The notes under the pieces were generated by a model. That model was given only the letters and a program-made list of their open reading frames with translations. It was not told the origin of the DNA and did no database searches. From NCBI RefSeq assembly GCF_009856415.1, contig NZ_WMEZ01000001.1, forward strand, positions 682,001 through 746,000: 64,000 nucleotides of DNA, read 5' to 3'. Position numbers and translations under genes: made by a program. Source of the stretch: Halobacillus litoralis (lineage in GTDB: Bacteria; Bacillota; Bacilli; Bacillales; Halobacillaceae). Positions 45,452 through 56,313 of the stretch are shown here, one piece after another. Within the stretch, counting starts at the first letter, position 1. Each line of letters opens with the position of its first letter.

Positions 45452-46381
45452 TTAGTCTATCTTTCCTGCTAAATCGCCTAAAATTGTTTCAAATTTCTCC
45501 TCGTAGTTTGAAGGAGATACTTCATACCAGTTGATATCCATTTTGTTCTTAAAATACGTGTACTGGCGTTTCGCATAGCGTCTGGAATTGCGTTTCAGCA
45601 ACTCAACGGCTTCTGCCAGGGTACATGAACCTTCGAAGTAAGGAATCAATTCCTTATAACCGATCGCCTGCATCGATTGAGCGTCCTTCAGCCCTTGTTC
45701 ATAGAGATGCTGAACTTCTTTTACCAGGCCCTGTTCAATCATCTGATCGACCCTGTGATTGATACGATCGTACAGTAACTCCCGGTCCATCTCCAGCCCG
45801 ATTAATAATGGGCTAAAGGGCGATTCCTTTTGCTGCTGATGATGGCGGTCACTCATCACCTGGCCTGTCGTTTCATAAACTTCAAGCGCCCTTAGTACTC
45901 GCCTTTCATTATTGGGATGAATTTTTTCCGCTTGTTCGGGATCAATTTCAACAAGGCGTTTGTACATATAATCTCTGCCATTTTCTTTCCATTCTTTTTC
46001 AAGCTTCTCCATGATGGAAGGATCCTTTTTTTGTTCTGAGAAATGGAAATCAAAAAGTGTTGCTTGTATGTATAAGCCTGTCCCCCCTACCAAAACCGGA
46101 AGCTTCCCCCGCTCATGGATATCCCTGATTAACGCTTGTACATTCTGCTGGAACTCAGCGACTGAAAACTGTTCAGCGGGATCTTTAAAATCAATCATAT
46201 GGTGCGGGATGCCCTGCATCTCCTCTTTGGTCACCTTCGCTGTTCCGATATCCATCGTCCGGTAAATTTGCATGGAATCTCCACTGATTACTTCCCCACC
46301 AAAACGCTGAGCGATCCGGATCCCCAAATTCGATTTTCCGACTGCTGTAGGACCGACCACTGAGATCACCAATGGTTTCAC
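45452..46381 (-). CDS. miaA: tRNA dimethylallyltransferase MiaA
   Basis: A 309-residue isopentenyltransferase that modifies A37 of tRNAs reading UNN codons. The P-loop GPTAVGKSNLGI (near residue 10), DSMQIYRTMDIGTAK, VGGTGLYIQA and the C-terminal RRYAKRQYTYFKNK are present. The start is GTG at 46381 with AAGGAGGTG upstream. MiaB, encoded at 53.1-54.7 kb, adds the methylthio group to the same base. Confidence 0.96.
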   Translation of the reverse strand: MKPLVISVVGPTAVGKSNLGIRIAQRFGGEVISGDSMQIYRTMDIGTAKVTKEEMQGIPHHMIDFKDPAEQFSVAEFQQNVQALIRDIHERGKLPVLVGGTGLYIQATLFDFHFSEQKKDPSIMEKLEKEWKENGRDYMYKRLVEIDPEQAEKIHPNNERRVLRALEVYETTGQVMSDRHHQQQKESPFSPLLIGLEMDRELLYDRINHRVDQMIEQGLVKEVQHLYEQGLKDAQSMQAIGYKELIPYFEGSCTLAEAVELLKRNSRRYAKRQYTYFKNKMDINWYEVSPSNYEEKFETILGDLAGKID

Positions 46382-46448
46382 AAGCCCACCTCCTTCACAC
46401 GTCTCTATTATACATGAATGGCTCTACAATCATACCTCAGCAACTAAA

Positions 46449-46532
46449 CTAACGCAATCCGTTACTACAACTAACGAGTTCCGTTATAAATATTCAAAAT
46501 ATTCGTTAGTTGTACTATCGCATTTCGTTAGT
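46449..46532. promoter_or_regulatory. Periodic half-site array (operator) upstream of the Xre regulator
   Basis: TAACGCAATCCGTTA (46450-46464) and TAACGAGTTCCGTTA (46472-46486) are inverted repeats 22 bases apart. TTCGTTAGT occurs at 46502-46510 and 46524-46532, again 22 bases apart, next to an extended -10 (TGTTATAGT, 46536-46544). The two-turn phasing suggests cooperative binding of dimers, most simply by the Xre protein encoded just downstream. Confidence 0.68.
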
Positions 46533-46566
46533 ATGTGTTATAGTATAGAAAAGGAGGCGTCTTAAA

Positions 46567-46926
46567 GTGGTCCATGAAAGAATTCGTTCACTTAGAAAAG
46601 AAAGACGTTTAACACAATCGATGTTGGCTGAAAAAGTCGGTGTGTCACCACAAGTTGTATCGAATTGGGAACGGAGTTACACTTCTCCGGATCTTGAAGA
46701 TCTCACGAAGATTGCTCACGCTCTCCATACCACCGCAGATTATCTCCTCGGTTTAAGTGATGAACTAGAAGATGAAATGCGAGAAATTAAGCAGCTCCTG
46801 GAAACGAAGGGATACACCAAACCTGTATTTTTCGACAAGAAAGCATGGTTTGGCATTCAGCCGGAGGACATTAAACAAATCGATAACTATTTTCGTTTTC
46901 TTCTCCAGCAGAAGAATATCTCCTAA
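46567..46926 (+). CDS. Xre-family transcriptional regulator (orphan)
   Basis: A 119-residue protein with an N-terminal HTH_3 domain (IRSLRKERRLTQSMLAEKVGVSPQVVSNWERSYTSPDLEDL, about residues 5-45) and a C-terminal part (LLETKGYTKPVFFDKKAWFGIQPEDI) that may dimerise or bind a ligand. The GTG start has AAGGAGG nine bases upstream. It is a single gene converging on mutL, with no toxin, phage or immunity partner beside it. The regularly spaced inverted repeats upstream suggest autoregulation; other targets are unknown. B. subtilis has no regulator at this position. Confidence 0.85.
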   Translation: MVHERIRSLRKERRLTQSMLAEKVGVSPQVVSNWERSYTSPDLEDLTKIAHALHTTADYLLGLSDELEDEMREIKQLLETKGYTKPVFFDKKAWFGIQPEDIKQIDNYFRFLLQQKNIS

Positions 46927-46998
46927 TCCTCTACTCTGCCATTCGTACTTATAAATAAGTTGATTATAAAAATATTATGTAAACAAACCAATAAATAA

Positions 46999-47033
46999 AA
47001 AAAAAGAGACTCCGAATTGGAGTCTCTTTTTTA
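46999..47033. terminator. Bidirectional terminator between the Xre gene and mutL
   Basis: AAAAAAAGAGACTCC (46999-47013) pairs with 47019-47033 around GAATT; it abuts the mutL stop. Confidence 0.9.
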
Positions 47034-48893
47034 TTACATCACACGTTTGAACATTTTTTCCATCTCATACTCGGAAAAGAAAACAATGATCGGTCGTCCA
47101 TGAGGACAAGTGAAAGGATCCGTCGACTTCCTTAAATCTTCTAAGAGATGAAACATATCCGTCTGGTTCAAATAATGGTTCGCTTTGATGGATCGTTTAC
47201 ACGACATGAGAATTGCCGCTTCTTCTCTTAGTTTAAGAATGTCAATCCGGTCTTCCTCCATCAGCTGCTGGATCATTTCATCAATCACCTCTTCTTCAAA
47301 CCCTTTCGGGAACCACTGAGGGTGACTGCGCACGATGTAGGTCGTGTCTCCGAATGGTTCAAAAAACAACCCCACTTTTTCAAGTTCATTTTTGTACTCT
47401 TCGATCCTTAACGATTCAGCCTTAGAAAATTCAAAAGTCATCGGTACAAGCAGTTCCTGTACTTCGTGATCTACTTCAGACAGTTTGTCTCTGAAAAATT
47501 CGTATTTGATCCTTTCTTGAGCCGCATGCTGATCGACGATATACATGCCTTCCTCATTTTGAGCAAGGATATATGTTCCATGCAGCTGACCAATCGGATG
47601 CATGGTCGGGACTCGTTTCTGTTCAAGAGAAGGCTCTTCTTCTACTTTATCTTCAGACGGTAAGCTTTCTTTTGAAACAACCGCATCCGTATCAAATGAG
47701 GGGATCATCTCTTTGACTAATTCGTCCTGATTCTTTTGAAAATCATTCTCTTTTGGAAGTCCTTGCTCTTTTTTTACTAAATGATCCACGGTGGATTCCC
47801 GCTCGCGATGGGCATCCTCTTCCCTCGAAAGATACAGATTGAAAGATTCCTGAGTAGATTTCTCTTTCGCAGGCTTTGCTGAGGGCTGTGACACATCAGG
47901 AATGAGGGTTTGTTTACGAAAGGCCTGCCGAACGGTCTCTTCTAACAAATCATACAATTCCTTCTCCTTACTAAAACGAACCTCCATCTTAGATGGATGA
48001 ACGTTGACGTCGACAAGGATCGGATCCATGTTTATATTTAAAACGACAATCGGACTTTTACCGATTGGCAGCAAGGTATGATAGCCTTGCAAAACAGCTT
48101 TATTCAAAGGGATGCTCCGAATGAAACGACCATTGATGATCGTAGACATATAATTTCTCGAAGCACGGTAAACTTCAGGTTTTGCAATATATCCATCCAC
48201 TTTAAAATCCGCCGTTTCCACTTCGATCGGGATCATTTTTTTAGCGACATTCATACCGTAAATATTCGCGATAACTTGGAGGAGATCTCCACGTCCATTC
48301 GTCTTGAAGATCTGCTTTTCATTATGTGTACAAATGAATTGCACTTCTGGATGAGCTAAGGCCATACGATTCAATACGTCCGTCACATGCCCGAGCTCTG
48401 TATGAATGGTTTTCATATACTTTAAACGGGCCGGTGTATTGAAAAACAATTCCTCAACCGTAATGTCCGTTCCTTTTCTCGCATCACTTTTTCCTCTGGA
48501 GACGAAATGCCCTCCTTCGAGATTCATTTTCGTCCCAGCACTGTCCCCCGTGGAGGTCTGGATACTCAAGCGGCTGACTGCAGCGATACTTGCTAATGCT
48601 TCCCCACGAAAACCAAGGGACCGGACATGGAAGAGGTCGTTTTCATCAAGAATTTTACTCGTTGCATGGCGATAAAAAGCGATTTCGCAATCCTCTTCAT
48701 CCATTCCCGCGCCATCATCGGTAATCCGGATCCGTTGCAAACCGGCCTCCATTAAATCAACCTTCACCCATGTGGCACCTGCATCAATACTGTTTTCTAC
48801 CAGTTCTTTGACGACAGAGGCTGGGCGTTCTACAACTTCTCCGGCCGCTATTTTGTTGGCTAGGTGGTCTGGCATCAGTCGAATCCGCGCCAT
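47034..48893 (-). CDS. mutL: DNA mismatch repair protein MutL
   Basis: A 619-residue MutL. The N-terminal GHKL ATPase ([38 protein letters not shown]) is followed by a variable linker (about 340-425) and a C-terminal dimerisation/endonuclease domain. [12 protein letters not shown] (the DQHA-X2-E-X4-E motif), ACKRSIKAN and CPHGRPI indicate the nicking endonuclease typical of Bacillus MutL. It follows mutS by 13 bases. AAAGGAGG precedes the ATG. Confidence 0.97.
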   Translation of the reverse strand: MARIRLMPDHLANKIAAGEVVERPASVVKELVENSIDAGATWVKVDLMEAGLQRIRITDDGAGMDEEDCEIAFYRHATSKILDENDLFHVRSLGFRGEALASIAAVSRLSIQTSTGDSAGTKMNLEGGHFVSRGKSDARKGTDITVEELFFNTPARLKYMKTIHTELGHVTDVLNRMALAHPEVQFICTHNEKQIFKTNGRGDLLQVIANIYGMNVAKKMIPIEVETADFKVDGYIAKPEVYRASRNYMSTIINGRFIRSIPLNKAVLQGYHTLLPIGKSPIVVLNINMDPILVDVNVHPSKMEVRFSKEKELYDLLEETVRQAFRKQTLIPDVSQPSAKPAKEKSTQESFNLYLSREEDAHRERESTVDHLVKKEQGLPKENDFQKNQDELVKEMIPSFDTDAVVSKESLPSEDKVEEEPSLEQKRVPTMHPIGQLHGTYILAQNEEGMYIVDQHAAQERIKYEFFRDKLSEVDHEVQELLVPMTFEFSKAESLRIEEYKNELEKVGLFFEPFGDTTYIVRSHPQWFPKGFEEEVIDEMIQQLMEEDRIDILKLREEAAILMSCKRSIKANHYLNQTDMFHLLEDLRKSTDPFTCPHGRPIIVFFSEYEMEKMFKRVM

Positions 48894-48906
48894 CTCTGTT
48901 CCTCCT

Positions 48907-51489
48907 TTATGATTTTAAACGTTTTTGCAATTGGTACAATTCATTCATAGCGTCCATCGGTGTCATCTCCATTAGATCTAATGACTGCAGACGCTTTTCT
49001 ATATGAGAAGCTTGCGGCTTCGTTGCCCCTTTTTTCTCAGGTTTTGATTCTTCTACAAACAAGCTTAGCTGCTCCTCTTCTGCGGCAGAAGTGGAGGCTT
49101 CTTTTTTTACAGGCCCATTTTCCAGTTGATCCAAAAGGGCTGTTGCTCTATTAATCAGTGGATCAGGCAAGTGCGCAAGCTTCGCCACGTGGATGCCGTA
49201 ACTTTCATCCGCAGGTCCCTCTTTGATCTGATGAAGGAACACAACATTGCCTTCATATTCTTCAGCACGGACATGGACATTCTTTAAACGCTCAAGCTGT
49301 TCATCTAATGAGGTCAATTCATGATAGTGAGTAGAGAATAACGTTTTCGCTTTAATCTCCCCGTGAATATATTCTACAATGGCCTGAGCCAAAGCCATAC
49401 CATCATACGTACTTGTCCCTCTCCCTATCTCATCAAGAAGGATCAAGCTGTTTTCCGTCGCATGCGTCAAAGCATGGTTTGCTTCCAGCATTTCGACCAT
49501 GAATGTACTATGACCGGAAACGAGATCATCAGCCGCACCGATTCTTGTAAATATTTGATCAAAGACTGGTAAACTTGCAGACTGGCAAGGAACAAAAGAG
49601 CCCATTTGACCAAGAATGGCCGTCAATGCGAGCTGACGCATGTACGTACTTTTACCCGACATGTTTGGTCCTGTAATTAGTAACACATCCGTCTCTTCGT
49701 TCATGTAAATATCATTTGGGACGAACGTTCCTTCCTGCATTACCTTCTCTACGACAGGGTGACGACCCTGCCGGATGTCCACTACACGTTGTTTCCGATA
49801 TTCTGGTCGCACATATTGGTATGATTCTGCTACTTGAGCAAAACCTTGCAGAACATCAATGTGGCTGATTTGGTCTGCGAGCTGTTGAAGCCTTTTCACA
49901 TAGGCCTTTACCTTTTCACGGACTTCGAGAAACAGTTCATACTCAAGCTCCACACTTTTCTCCTGGGCTTCGAGGATCATTGTTTCTCTCTCTTTCAGTT
50001 CTGGAGTAATGAAACGCTCGGCATTTGTCAGCGTCTGCTTACGCTCATACCTTCCTTCAGGTAAATGCCTCAAGTTCGCTTTTGTCACTTCGATATAATA
50101 GCCGAACACACGATTATAGCCGATTTTCAAAGATTTGATTCCTGTTTCCGTTCGTTCCCTTTGTTCAAGCTCTGCAATCCACTGCTTTCCGTTCTTGGAA
50201 GCATATCGATAGTCATCCAGCTGTTCGTGGAAGCCATCCCGAATCAAGCCCCCCTCTTTTACAGAGATTGGAGGGTCCTCGGCAATGCTTTCCTGGAGAA
50301 GATCCTGCAAATCATGAAGCGGGTCGACCGTGTCATATAGCTTTTCTATGGAAGGGTGGTCGAATTTAGAGAGCGTCGTCAAGATATCCGGAATACGACT
50401 TAGTGAATTCCTCAACTGGATCATATCCCTGGCATTCACATTGCCAAAGGCTACTCTTCCAGCTAAACGTTCCAAGTCATATACATTGGATAGCTCATCT
50501 CTCAAAGTCTCTCGTTCAAAAAACTGATCAAGAAACCCTTCCACCTGGTCATGTCTCATCGCAATGGCATCCGCTGACAACAACGGGCGCTCCATCCATT
50601 TTTTGAGCATACGGGCACCCATCGAAGTGACAGTTTTATCAATGACAGAAAGAAGGCTCCCCGCTTTTCCTTTTTTTCTTATGGTTTCCAACAATTCTAA
50701 GTTTCTTTTGGAATACATATCAAGCGTCATAAATTGTTTCAATTCAATCACTTTCACAGGTTGAAGATGATCGAGTGACCTTTTTTGCGTATGCTGGATA
50801 TAATTCAGGAGTCTACCAAAACCAATAATCAGCTTGTCCTGATGAACGCCCTCGACAAGAGGTTGAAATTCAGGCGAAATTTCCGTCTCTTCCTGATGAG
50901 AAACAGTGTAATCCAAACGGTCGATCAACATCTGTTTATACTCGACATCAAAATCATTGGATACAACCACTTCTTTGACCGGCCGGCTGTACAATTCACT
51001 CATTGCAGCATCAAAGCCACCTGGAATAAGAGCTACACTGTTTTCTCCAGTTGTGAGATCATTGTAACTCACAACGTACGAGCCATCTTCAAAAGCGCTC
51101 AGTGAGGCCAAGTAGTTGTTTTCCTTTTCATCAAGCATGCTGCCTTCCATGACCGTACCTGGCGTGATCAGTTGGACGACTTCCCGTTTCACGACCCCTT
51201 TGGTCGTTTTTGGATCCTCGACCTGCTCACAAATAGCAACTTTGTACCCTTTTTCAATCAACTGCTTTATGTAATTGTCTGCGGAGTGATATGGAACTCC
51301 GCACATGGGGATCCGTCCGTTAGAACCTCCGTCCCTGCTGGTCAATGTAATTTCAAGCTCTTGGGATGCCTTCGTTGCATCCTCAAAGAACAATTCATAA
51401 AAATCGCCTAACCGGAAAAACAGGAAGGCATCTTTTTGGTCTGCTTTAATTTTTAAATACTGCTGCATCATGGGTGTGTATTGTGCCAT
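48907..51489 (-). CDS. mutS: DNA mismatch repair protein MutS
   Basis: An 860-residue MutS1. The N-terminal mismatch-binding block [15 protein letters not shown] carries the Phe-X-Glu motif, followed by the lever/clamp domains and the ATPase with Walker [26 protein letters not shown] and STHYHELT. The C-terminal tail is acidic and may bind the beta clamp. It is the first gene of the mutSL operon, downstream of cotE. Confidence 0.97.
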   Translation of the reverse strand: MAQYTPMMQQYLKIKADQKDAFLFFRLGDFYELFFEDATKASQELEITLTSRDGGSNGRIPMCGVPYHSADNYIKQLIEKGYKVAICEQVEDPKTTKGVVKREVVQLITPGTVMEGSMLDEKENNYLASLSAFEDGSYVVSYNDLTTGENSVALIPGGFDAAMSELYSRPVKEVVVSNDFDVEYKQMLIDRLDYTVSHQEETEISPEFQPLVEGVHQDKLIIGFGRLLNYIQHTQKRSLDHLQPVKVIELKQFMTLDMYSKRNLELLETIRKKGKAGSLLSVIDKTVTSMGARMLKKWMERPLLSADAIAMRHDQVEGFLDQFFERETLRDELSNVYDLERLAGRVAFGNVNARDMIQLRNSLSRIPDILTTLSKFDHPSIEKLYDTVDPLHDLQDLLQESIAEDPPISVKEGGLIRDGFHEQLDDYRYASKNGKQWIAELEQRERTETGIKSLKIGYNRVFGYYIEVTKANLRHLPEGRYERKQTLTNAERFITPELKERETMILEAQEKSVELEYELFLEVREKVKAYVKRLQQLADQISHIDVLQGFAQVAESYQYVRPEYRKQRVVDIRQGRHPVVEKVMQEGTFVPNDIYMNEETDVLLITGPNMSGKSTYMRQLALTAILGQMGSFVPCQSASLPVFDQIFTRIGAADDLVSGHSTFMVEMLEANHALTHATENSLILLDEIGRGTSTYDGMALAQAIVEYIHGEIKAKTLFSTHYHELTSLDEQLERLKNVHVRAEEYEGNVVFLHQIKEGPADESYGIHVAKLAHLPDPLINRATALLDQLENGPVKKEASTSAAEEEQLSLFVEESKPEKKGATKPQASHIEKRLQSLDLMEMTPMDAMNELYQLQKRLKS

Positions 51490-51589
51490 AAGGTTAAACC
51501 TCCAAAACGTGCATAAGATTCTCCATCCATTATAGCATACGAGGCAAATGTTCTTACATGAAAGGACATGACATTATTAAAGTATATAG

Positions 51590-51870
51590 CAGAATCTCCC
51601 CTGGGAATGGATTGGCTGGCACAGAGACCAAAGAGCGAAGTTCGAGGAGGCTTGCCGTCATCCCCACAGGAAATTGTTCAAATGCGGAATCTCCCTGGTA
51701 GACACGACCAGCAAAAGCAGAACAGTAACATGATGTATCCTTTCATTCCTTTGCTGTTCTGCTTATGACGCGAGTGTCTGAGCGATGGAGCTAGACGAGT
51801 AGCTTCCGAACCACCCCTGACTTCAACGAACCCGGGTTCTCTTGAAACTCAGTCCTCTACAATCGGGAGC
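51590..51870. repeat. Degenerate intergenic repeat element A
   Basis: The 450-base gap between cotE and mutS holds no gene. It contains segments related to a common Bacillaceae intergenic repeat: GAGGAGGCTTGCC, CCCCACAGGAAA and CGCGAGTGTCTGAGCGATGG. Its right end (GAAACTCAGTCCTCTACAAT to 51870) closely resembles the right end of element B at 55.0 kb; both end in ACAATCGGGAGC. An internal inverted repeat pairs AGCAGAACAG with CTGTTCTGCT. Confidence 0.55.
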
Positions 51871-51904
51871 TATTATATAATTGTTGTATCATTTATAAAG
51901 CAAA

Positions 51905-51937
51905 AAAAAGAAATCCTCGCTGAAGCAGCAAGGAATT
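51905..51937 (-). terminator. Terminator of cotE
   Basis: On the minus strand AATTCCTTGCTG (51937-51926) pairs with 51922-51911 around three bases and runs into CTTTTTTTTG, starting six bases past the cotE stop. Confidence 0.85.
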
Positions 51938-51942
51938 CATCA

Positions 51943-52518
51943 TTAATCGTGACTATCGTGATCTTTGTCTGAAGAGGATGGAAGGAAGTCCGTTTCGATG
52001 GCTGAAAAATCATCGGAAGACAAATCATAATCGTAATCATCATCATGGCCGCATCCATGAGGATCCACTTTCACACACAATTTCGTTTCACCTATGACAT
52101 CTACCACAAACTCTCTCTCTACTTCTACAACAATCTTTTGTCCGTTGCCTGAAATGTTTGCTTCCAAACAGTTCGGTTGCTGTACGACCTTAGCGATTAC
52201 CTCAAAGTCATCATGTACACAATTATCATCTTTCACTGCCAACTTGACGTGATCACAATAGCTGACACGCTCTGTAACGACTTCTGTTTTTGTATTGTCG
52301 TTATACGAATACCAGACGTTCACATCGTAACTGCCAGAGATTTCAACGTGATCTCCTTTCTTTTTGGCATTGTAGATGTGATTGATGACCCAACAACCTA
52401 GGATACTTGTCGGACGGTGCGAAGGGCTGATGGTGTGTGTGGATTCTGTAAACTTTTTACCTTTAGCGATTACAGCTTTTGTAATGATCTCTCTGTAATC
52501 TCGTTCAAAAAAAGACAT
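51943..52518 (-). CDS. cotE: Spore outer-coat morphogenetic protein CotE
   Basis: A 191-residue CotE, the organiser of outer-coat assembly around the forespore. [34 protein letters not shown] and the conserved central beta-rich region with [13 protein letters not shown] match the family. The C-terminus is very acidic ([20 protein letters not shown]), as in B. subtilis. AAGGAGG precedes the ATG. It lies between ricA and mutS as in B. subtilis. Confidence 0.95.
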   Translation of the reverse strand: MSFFERDYREIITKAVIAKGKKFTESTHTISPSHRPTSILGCWVINHIYNAKKKGDHVEISGSYDVNVWYSYNDNTKTEVVTERVSYCDHVKLAVKDDNCVHDDFEVIAKVVQQPNCLEANISGNGQKIVVEVEREFVVDVIGETKLCVKVDPHGCGHDDDYDYDLSSDDFSAIETDFLPSSSDKDHDSHD

Positions 52519-52640
52519 AGGGTTTCACTCCTCCTTATTCTACCACCCATCCTATGTTTGGTTGGGCGAATGGTGACTAACGGGAAAATGGCCTAAGGAC
52601 GTGTTTAATTCATTCTATGCAATAGCCTATAAAATTGTAC

Positions 52641-52676
52641 AAAAAAAACCGCCAGAGGGGGAAAACCCTCTGACGG
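52641..52676 (-). terminator. Terminator of ricA
   Basis: On the minus strand CCGTCAGAGGG (52676-52666) pairs with 52659-52649 (one mismatch) around six bases, followed by TTTTTTTT. Confidence 0.9.
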
Positions 52677-52687
52677 AAGTGTATGCA

Positions 52688-53113
52688 TCAATGGCTGCAA
52701 CCATGACTTGATTTATTTGAACCTGTTTCGCCTTGCAGGATATCCCCGCCCGTAGAACGAATGACTTCATTGGTAACTTCACGTGAGATCGTGTTTGAAA
52801 CCATTTGAAGGATATCATTAATAATGGTTTGAGAATCTTTAAATTCTGCAACGACAGGAATCTCATCCAGCTCATCTTGGAGACGATCGATTTCTTTTTC
52901 AATCTTCTGAAGAGCTTCCGTTTTCCCGTAAGCTTGAAAGTTCACCGCCTGCTTTTGCAAAGCTTTGATTTTCTTAATATGAGATTGAACCTTTTGATTG
53001 TCATTCAATTTCGCTTCTAATTGCTTGAAACGATCGATTTCTTCGATATCAGCCATCATTTTCGCTAATTTTTTTGCTTCTTCTACAACTTGTTGTCTCG
53101 TATACTGTGCCAT
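52688..53113 (-). CDS. ricA: RicA (YmcA) regulatory iron-sulfur complex subunit
   Basis: A 141-residue, mostly helical protein of the YlbF/YmcA family: RQQVVEEAKKLAKMMADIEE, LNDNQKVQSHIKKIKALQKQAVNF and a Gly/Ser tail with one cysteine (GCSH). RicA acts with RicF and RicT on RNase Y-dependent mRNA maturation and on development. RNase Y is encoded in the same window (rny, 59.1 kb). It begins one base after the miaB stop. Confidence 0.93.
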   Translation of the reverse strand: MAQYTRQQVVEEAKKLAKMMADIEEIDRFKQLEAKLNDNQKVQSHIKKIKALQKQAVNFQAYGKTEALQKIEKEIDRLQDELDEIPVVAEFKDSQTIINDILQMVSNTISREVTNEVIRSTGGDILQGETGSNKSSHGCSH

Positions 53114-54685
53114 TTATTTCACCTCTGCGTTGATTTCTAATAACTCACCATCAAGGGACCAAGTTTTCGCTTTGGTCACTCTTACAGGTACAATTTGCCC
53201 GATTGTAGACTCAGGTGCACGGAAGTTTACCAACTTGTTCCGCTTCGTGTACCCGGCTAACACATCCGGATTATTCTTACTTTCTCCTTCTACAAGGACA
53301 TCTACAATTTCACCTTCGTATGCTTTCATAGCGTCCGCAGATTGCTGGTTGACGATTTTATTCAACCGCTGCAAACGCTCCTTCTTCTCTTCCATTGAAA
53401 CGTTATCTTTCATTTTAGCTGCGGGCGTATTATCTCTTGGAGAATAGATAAATGTATAGGCAGCTTCAAAGCCGACTTCCTCCACAAGGGATAACGTATC
53501 CTGGAACTGCTCTTCCGTTTCATTAGGAAACCCGACGATAATATCCGTCGTCAGGGTTGCGTCTGGCATCGCTACACGAATTTTGCGAACAAGTTCAAGA
53601 TACTCTTCCCTGGAGTATTTACGACCCATGATTTTCAAAATATCGCTATTCCCTGACTGGACGGGTAGATGGATATGGTCGAGCATATTACCGCCTTTCG
53701 CAAGTACTTCAATCAAGCGATCGTCAAAGTCTCTTGGGTGAGATGTTGTAAAGCGGACCCGGGGAATATCGATACTGCGTAGCTCATCCATCAAATCGCC
53801 AAGCCCATAGGCCATATCCAAGTCTTTTCCATACGCATTGACGTTCTGTCCAAGAAGAGTGATTTCTTTATACCCTTGAGCCGCTAAATGCCTTACTTCT
53901 TGGATGATGTCCTGTGGTAAACGGCTTCTTTCTTTTCCTCTTGTATATGGAACAATACAGTAGGTGCAGAATTTGTCACAGCCATACATGATGTTCACCC
54001 AAGCTTTAATTTTACCTTTTCGTGACCTTGGAAGGTTTTCAATAATGTCCCCTTCTTTCGACCATACATCGATCACCATTTCTTTCCCGAACATCGCTTC
54101 TTTTACGAGCTGTGGGATTCTATGAATATTGTGTGTACCGAAAATAAGGTCGATAAATGGGTGTTTTTTAAGAATCCGGTTTACGACAGACTCTTCCTGT
54201 GACATACACCCACAGATTCCAATGATCAAATTCGGGTTTTCCATTTTCAAAGGCTTTAAGTGTCCAATTTCACCGAACACCTTATTTTCTGCATTTTCAC
54301 GAATGGCACAGGTATTCAATAAAATGATATCTGCTTCTTTCGTATCTTTTGTAGGTTCATAACCCATCTCTTCAAAAATTCCTGCCATGACTTCAGTATC
54401 ATGTTCGTTCATCTGACATCCGTATGTACGGATCAAATATTTTTTACCTTTGCCTGCTTGATCCATATCTTCAGGAATTTCAAAATCATAATGCACATCG
54501 GTTTCTTTCCGTTTCCGGCGCTGTGCATCCCTCATGTTCGGAGGTTGATATGTCGTTTCAAAATATTTAACAAAATCTTCACTTGTTTTTTGTTTGAGTC
54601 GATTTAAGTTATCTTGCTCTGCTTTATCATCCGCCGTGGAAGGCTTGCGAATTTGTGACATTTCCTTTCGTTGCTGTTCGTTCAT
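53114..54685 (-). CDS. miaB: tRNA-2-methylthio-N6-dimethylallyladenosine synthase MiaB
   Basis: A 523-residue radical-SAM methylthiotransferase. The N-terminal UPF0004 domain has cysteines in [20 protein letters not shown] and GICGCMSQ for one cluster. The radical-SAM motif is [15 protein letters not shown], and the C-terminus has a TRAM domain ([26 protein letters not shown]). It modifies i6A37 produced by MiaA. GAAAGGAG precedes the ATG. Confidence 0.96.
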   Translation of the reverse strand: MNEQQRKEMSQIRKPSTADDKAEQDNLNRLKQKTSEDFVKYFETTYQPPNMRDAQRRKRKETDVHYDFEIPEDMDQAGKGKKYLIRTYGCQMNEHDTEVMAGIFEEMGYEPTKDTKEADIILLNTCAIRENAENKVFGEIGHLKPLKMENPNLIIGICGCMSQEESVVNRILKKHPFIDLIFGTHNIHRIPQLVKEAMFGKEMVIDVWSKEGDIIENLPRSRKGKIKAWVNIMYGCDKFCTYCIVPYTRGKERSRLPQDIIQEVRHLAAQGYKEITLLGQNVNAYGKDLDMAYGLGDLMDELRSIDIPRVRFTTSHPRDFDDRLIEVLAKGGNMLDHIHLPVQSGNSDILKIMGRKYSREEYLELVRKIRVAMPDATLTTDIIVGFPNETEEQFQDTLSLVEEVGFEAAYTFIYSPRDNTPAAKMKDNVSMEEKKERLQRLNKIVNQQSADAMKAYEGEIVDVLVEGESKNNPDVLAGYTKRNKLVNFRAPESTIGQIVPVRVTKAKTWSLDGELLEINAEVK

Positions 54686-54821
54686 AATGATCTCCTTTCA
54701 AGCCGAACCTTCTAACTGTACCATTATATCAAGTTTTTCATGATAAATTAAGCGTAAACATGAATTCCACCTTTTTTCATCCATTTTCGAAACATTATAT
54801 TCAACAATTTGGCAGGATTAT

Positions 54822-55041
54822 GGAAGACTCAGTTTCGAGACTTTTGTTGAGTGGGTGGAGCTGCGAGACTCCTGTGGTAGAAGGAGAAAGGCGGAGAATC
54901 CCTTAGTTAGTACTTCAGCCCGCTCCAAGGAAGCTCGGCGCTCCCCCATAGGAAAGCGAGTGGCTACCTAGCGCACCCTAACGCTCAACCAGACAACACC
55001 TACCTAAACATTCCGAAACTAAGTCTTCCACAATCGGGAGC
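54822..55041. repeat. Degenerate intergenic repeat element B with terminal inverted repeats
   Basis: GGAAGACTCAGTTTCG (54822-54837) and CGAAACTAAGTCTTCC (55014-55029) are inverted copies with one central difference. Between them lie GAGCTGCGAGACTCCTGTGG, GAAGCTCGGCGCTCCCCCAT and GGAAAGCGAGTGGC, phrases of a family of noncoding Bacillaceae repeats. The tail ACAATCGGGAGC (55030-55041) is shared with element A. No transposase or ORF of note is inside. Confidence 0.65.
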
Positions 55042-55076
55042 GTTTGTTTGATAGAGGGGGTACTGGTTTTTAAATT

Positions 55077-55115
55077 AAAAGAAGCCAGCTACGGAATTTC
55101 ATAGCTGGCTTCTTT
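55077..55115 (-). terminator. Terminator of kbl
   Basis: AAAAGAAGCCAGCTA (55077-55091) pairs with 55102-55115 around ten bases, next to the kbl stop, with a T-rich minus-strand tail (TTTTAATTT). Confidence 0.85.
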
Positions 55116-55119
55116 ACTA

Positions 55120-56295
55120 TTACAAGATCCCTAATTTTTTACCGACTTTTTCAAAGGCATCAAGAGCTTCTTGTAGTTCTTCTTTTGAATGTTCTGCTGT
55201 AACAATTGTACGGACACGTCCCTTACCTCGCTGGACTGTCGGGAAGACGATTCCTTGAGCGAACACTCCTTCTTCGAACAATTCATCAGAGAATTTGTGT
55301 GTCAGGGCGTCATCCCCTACCATGACAGGAGTTACCGGCGTTTCACTGATTCCTGTGTCAAATCCAAGAGCGTTTAAGCCATCTTTAAAGAATTTTGTAT
55401 TGTCCCAAAGCTTTTCAATCAGTTCTGGTTCTTCTAACAATACATCAATCGCTGCATCATTCGCAGCCGTTACTGCTGGCGGGTGGGAGGTACTGAACAA
55501 GAACGGACGACCTTTATGAATCAAGTAATCTCGAAGGGTTTTTGTACTCGCCACATACCCTCCAAGGACTCCAATCGCTTTACTTAGAGTTCCGACTTGA
55601 ATGTGGACGCGGCCATCCAAATTGAAATGGTTGACCGTTCCACGACCGTTGGCACCAAGTACCCCACTCGCATGAGCATCATCCACCATGACGAGAGCAT
55701 CATACTTTTCAGCAAGTTCTACGATTTTCGGTAGAGGAGCGATATTGCCATCCATCGAAAATACGCCATCGGTTACGATTAATCGTGTACGATAATCGCC
55801 ACTTTCTTTTAACGCAGACTCTAAAGACTCCATATCGACGTGTTTATAAATTTTACGATCCGCTTTTGTCAAACGAATTCCGTCGATGATAGATGCGTGA
55901 TTCAACTCATCGGAGATGACTACATCTTCTTTACCGAGAATGGAAGACAAGACACCTTGGTTTGTAGTGAAGCCGGATTGGAATACAAGTGCAGCTTCTG
56001 TGTGTTTGAACTTCGCTAATTTCTCTTCAAAGTCTTCATGCATTTTCAATGTACCTGCAATCGTACGGACAGAACCTGTTCCGACGCCATACACTTCATT
56101 AGCTTTTTCCGCTGCTTCTTTCATCTTCGGATGTGAGGTAAGCCCCAGATAGTTATTGGAAGAAAGTTGAATCACTTCTTTTCCTTTGATTGTCACTTTG
56201 GAACCTTGTGCAGATTCCAGAGGGATCAACGTACGGAACGTCCCTTCTTCCTGCATCTCGTTTAGTTCTTTTTGCAAGTATTCAAAGCCTTTCAT
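55120..56295 (-). CDS. kbl: 2-amino-3-ketobutyrate CoA ligase (glycine C-acetyltransferase)
   Basis: A 391-residue alpha-oxoamine synthase. [44 protein letters not shown] and the Schiff-base lysine in [15 protein letters not shown] are intact. It cleaves 2-amino-3-ketobutyrate with CoA to glycine and acetyl-CoA, the second step after threonine dehydrogenase encoded 18 bases upstream. AAGGAGG precedes the ATG. Confidence 0.95.
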   Translation of the reverse strand: MKGFEYLQKELNEMQEEGTFRTLIPLESAQGSKVTIKGKEVIQLSSNNYLGLTSHPKMKEAAEKANEVYGVGTGSVRTIAGTLKMHEDFEEKLAKFKHTEAALVFQSGFTTNQGVLSSILGKEDVVISDELNHASIIDGIRLTKADRKIYKHVDMESLESALKESGDYRTRLIVTDGVFSMDGNIAPLPKIVELAEKYDALVMVDDAHASGVLGANGRGTVNHFNLDGRVHIQVGTLSKAIGVLGGYVASTKTLRDYLIHKGRPFLFSTSHPPAVTAANDAAIDVLLEEPELIEKLWDNTKFFKDGLNALGFDTGISETPVTPVMVGDDALTHKFSDELFEEGVFAQGIVFPTVQRGKGRVRTIVTAEHSKEELQEALDAFEKVGKKLGIL

Positions 56296-56313
56296 AAAAC
56301 ATCCTCCTTACAA

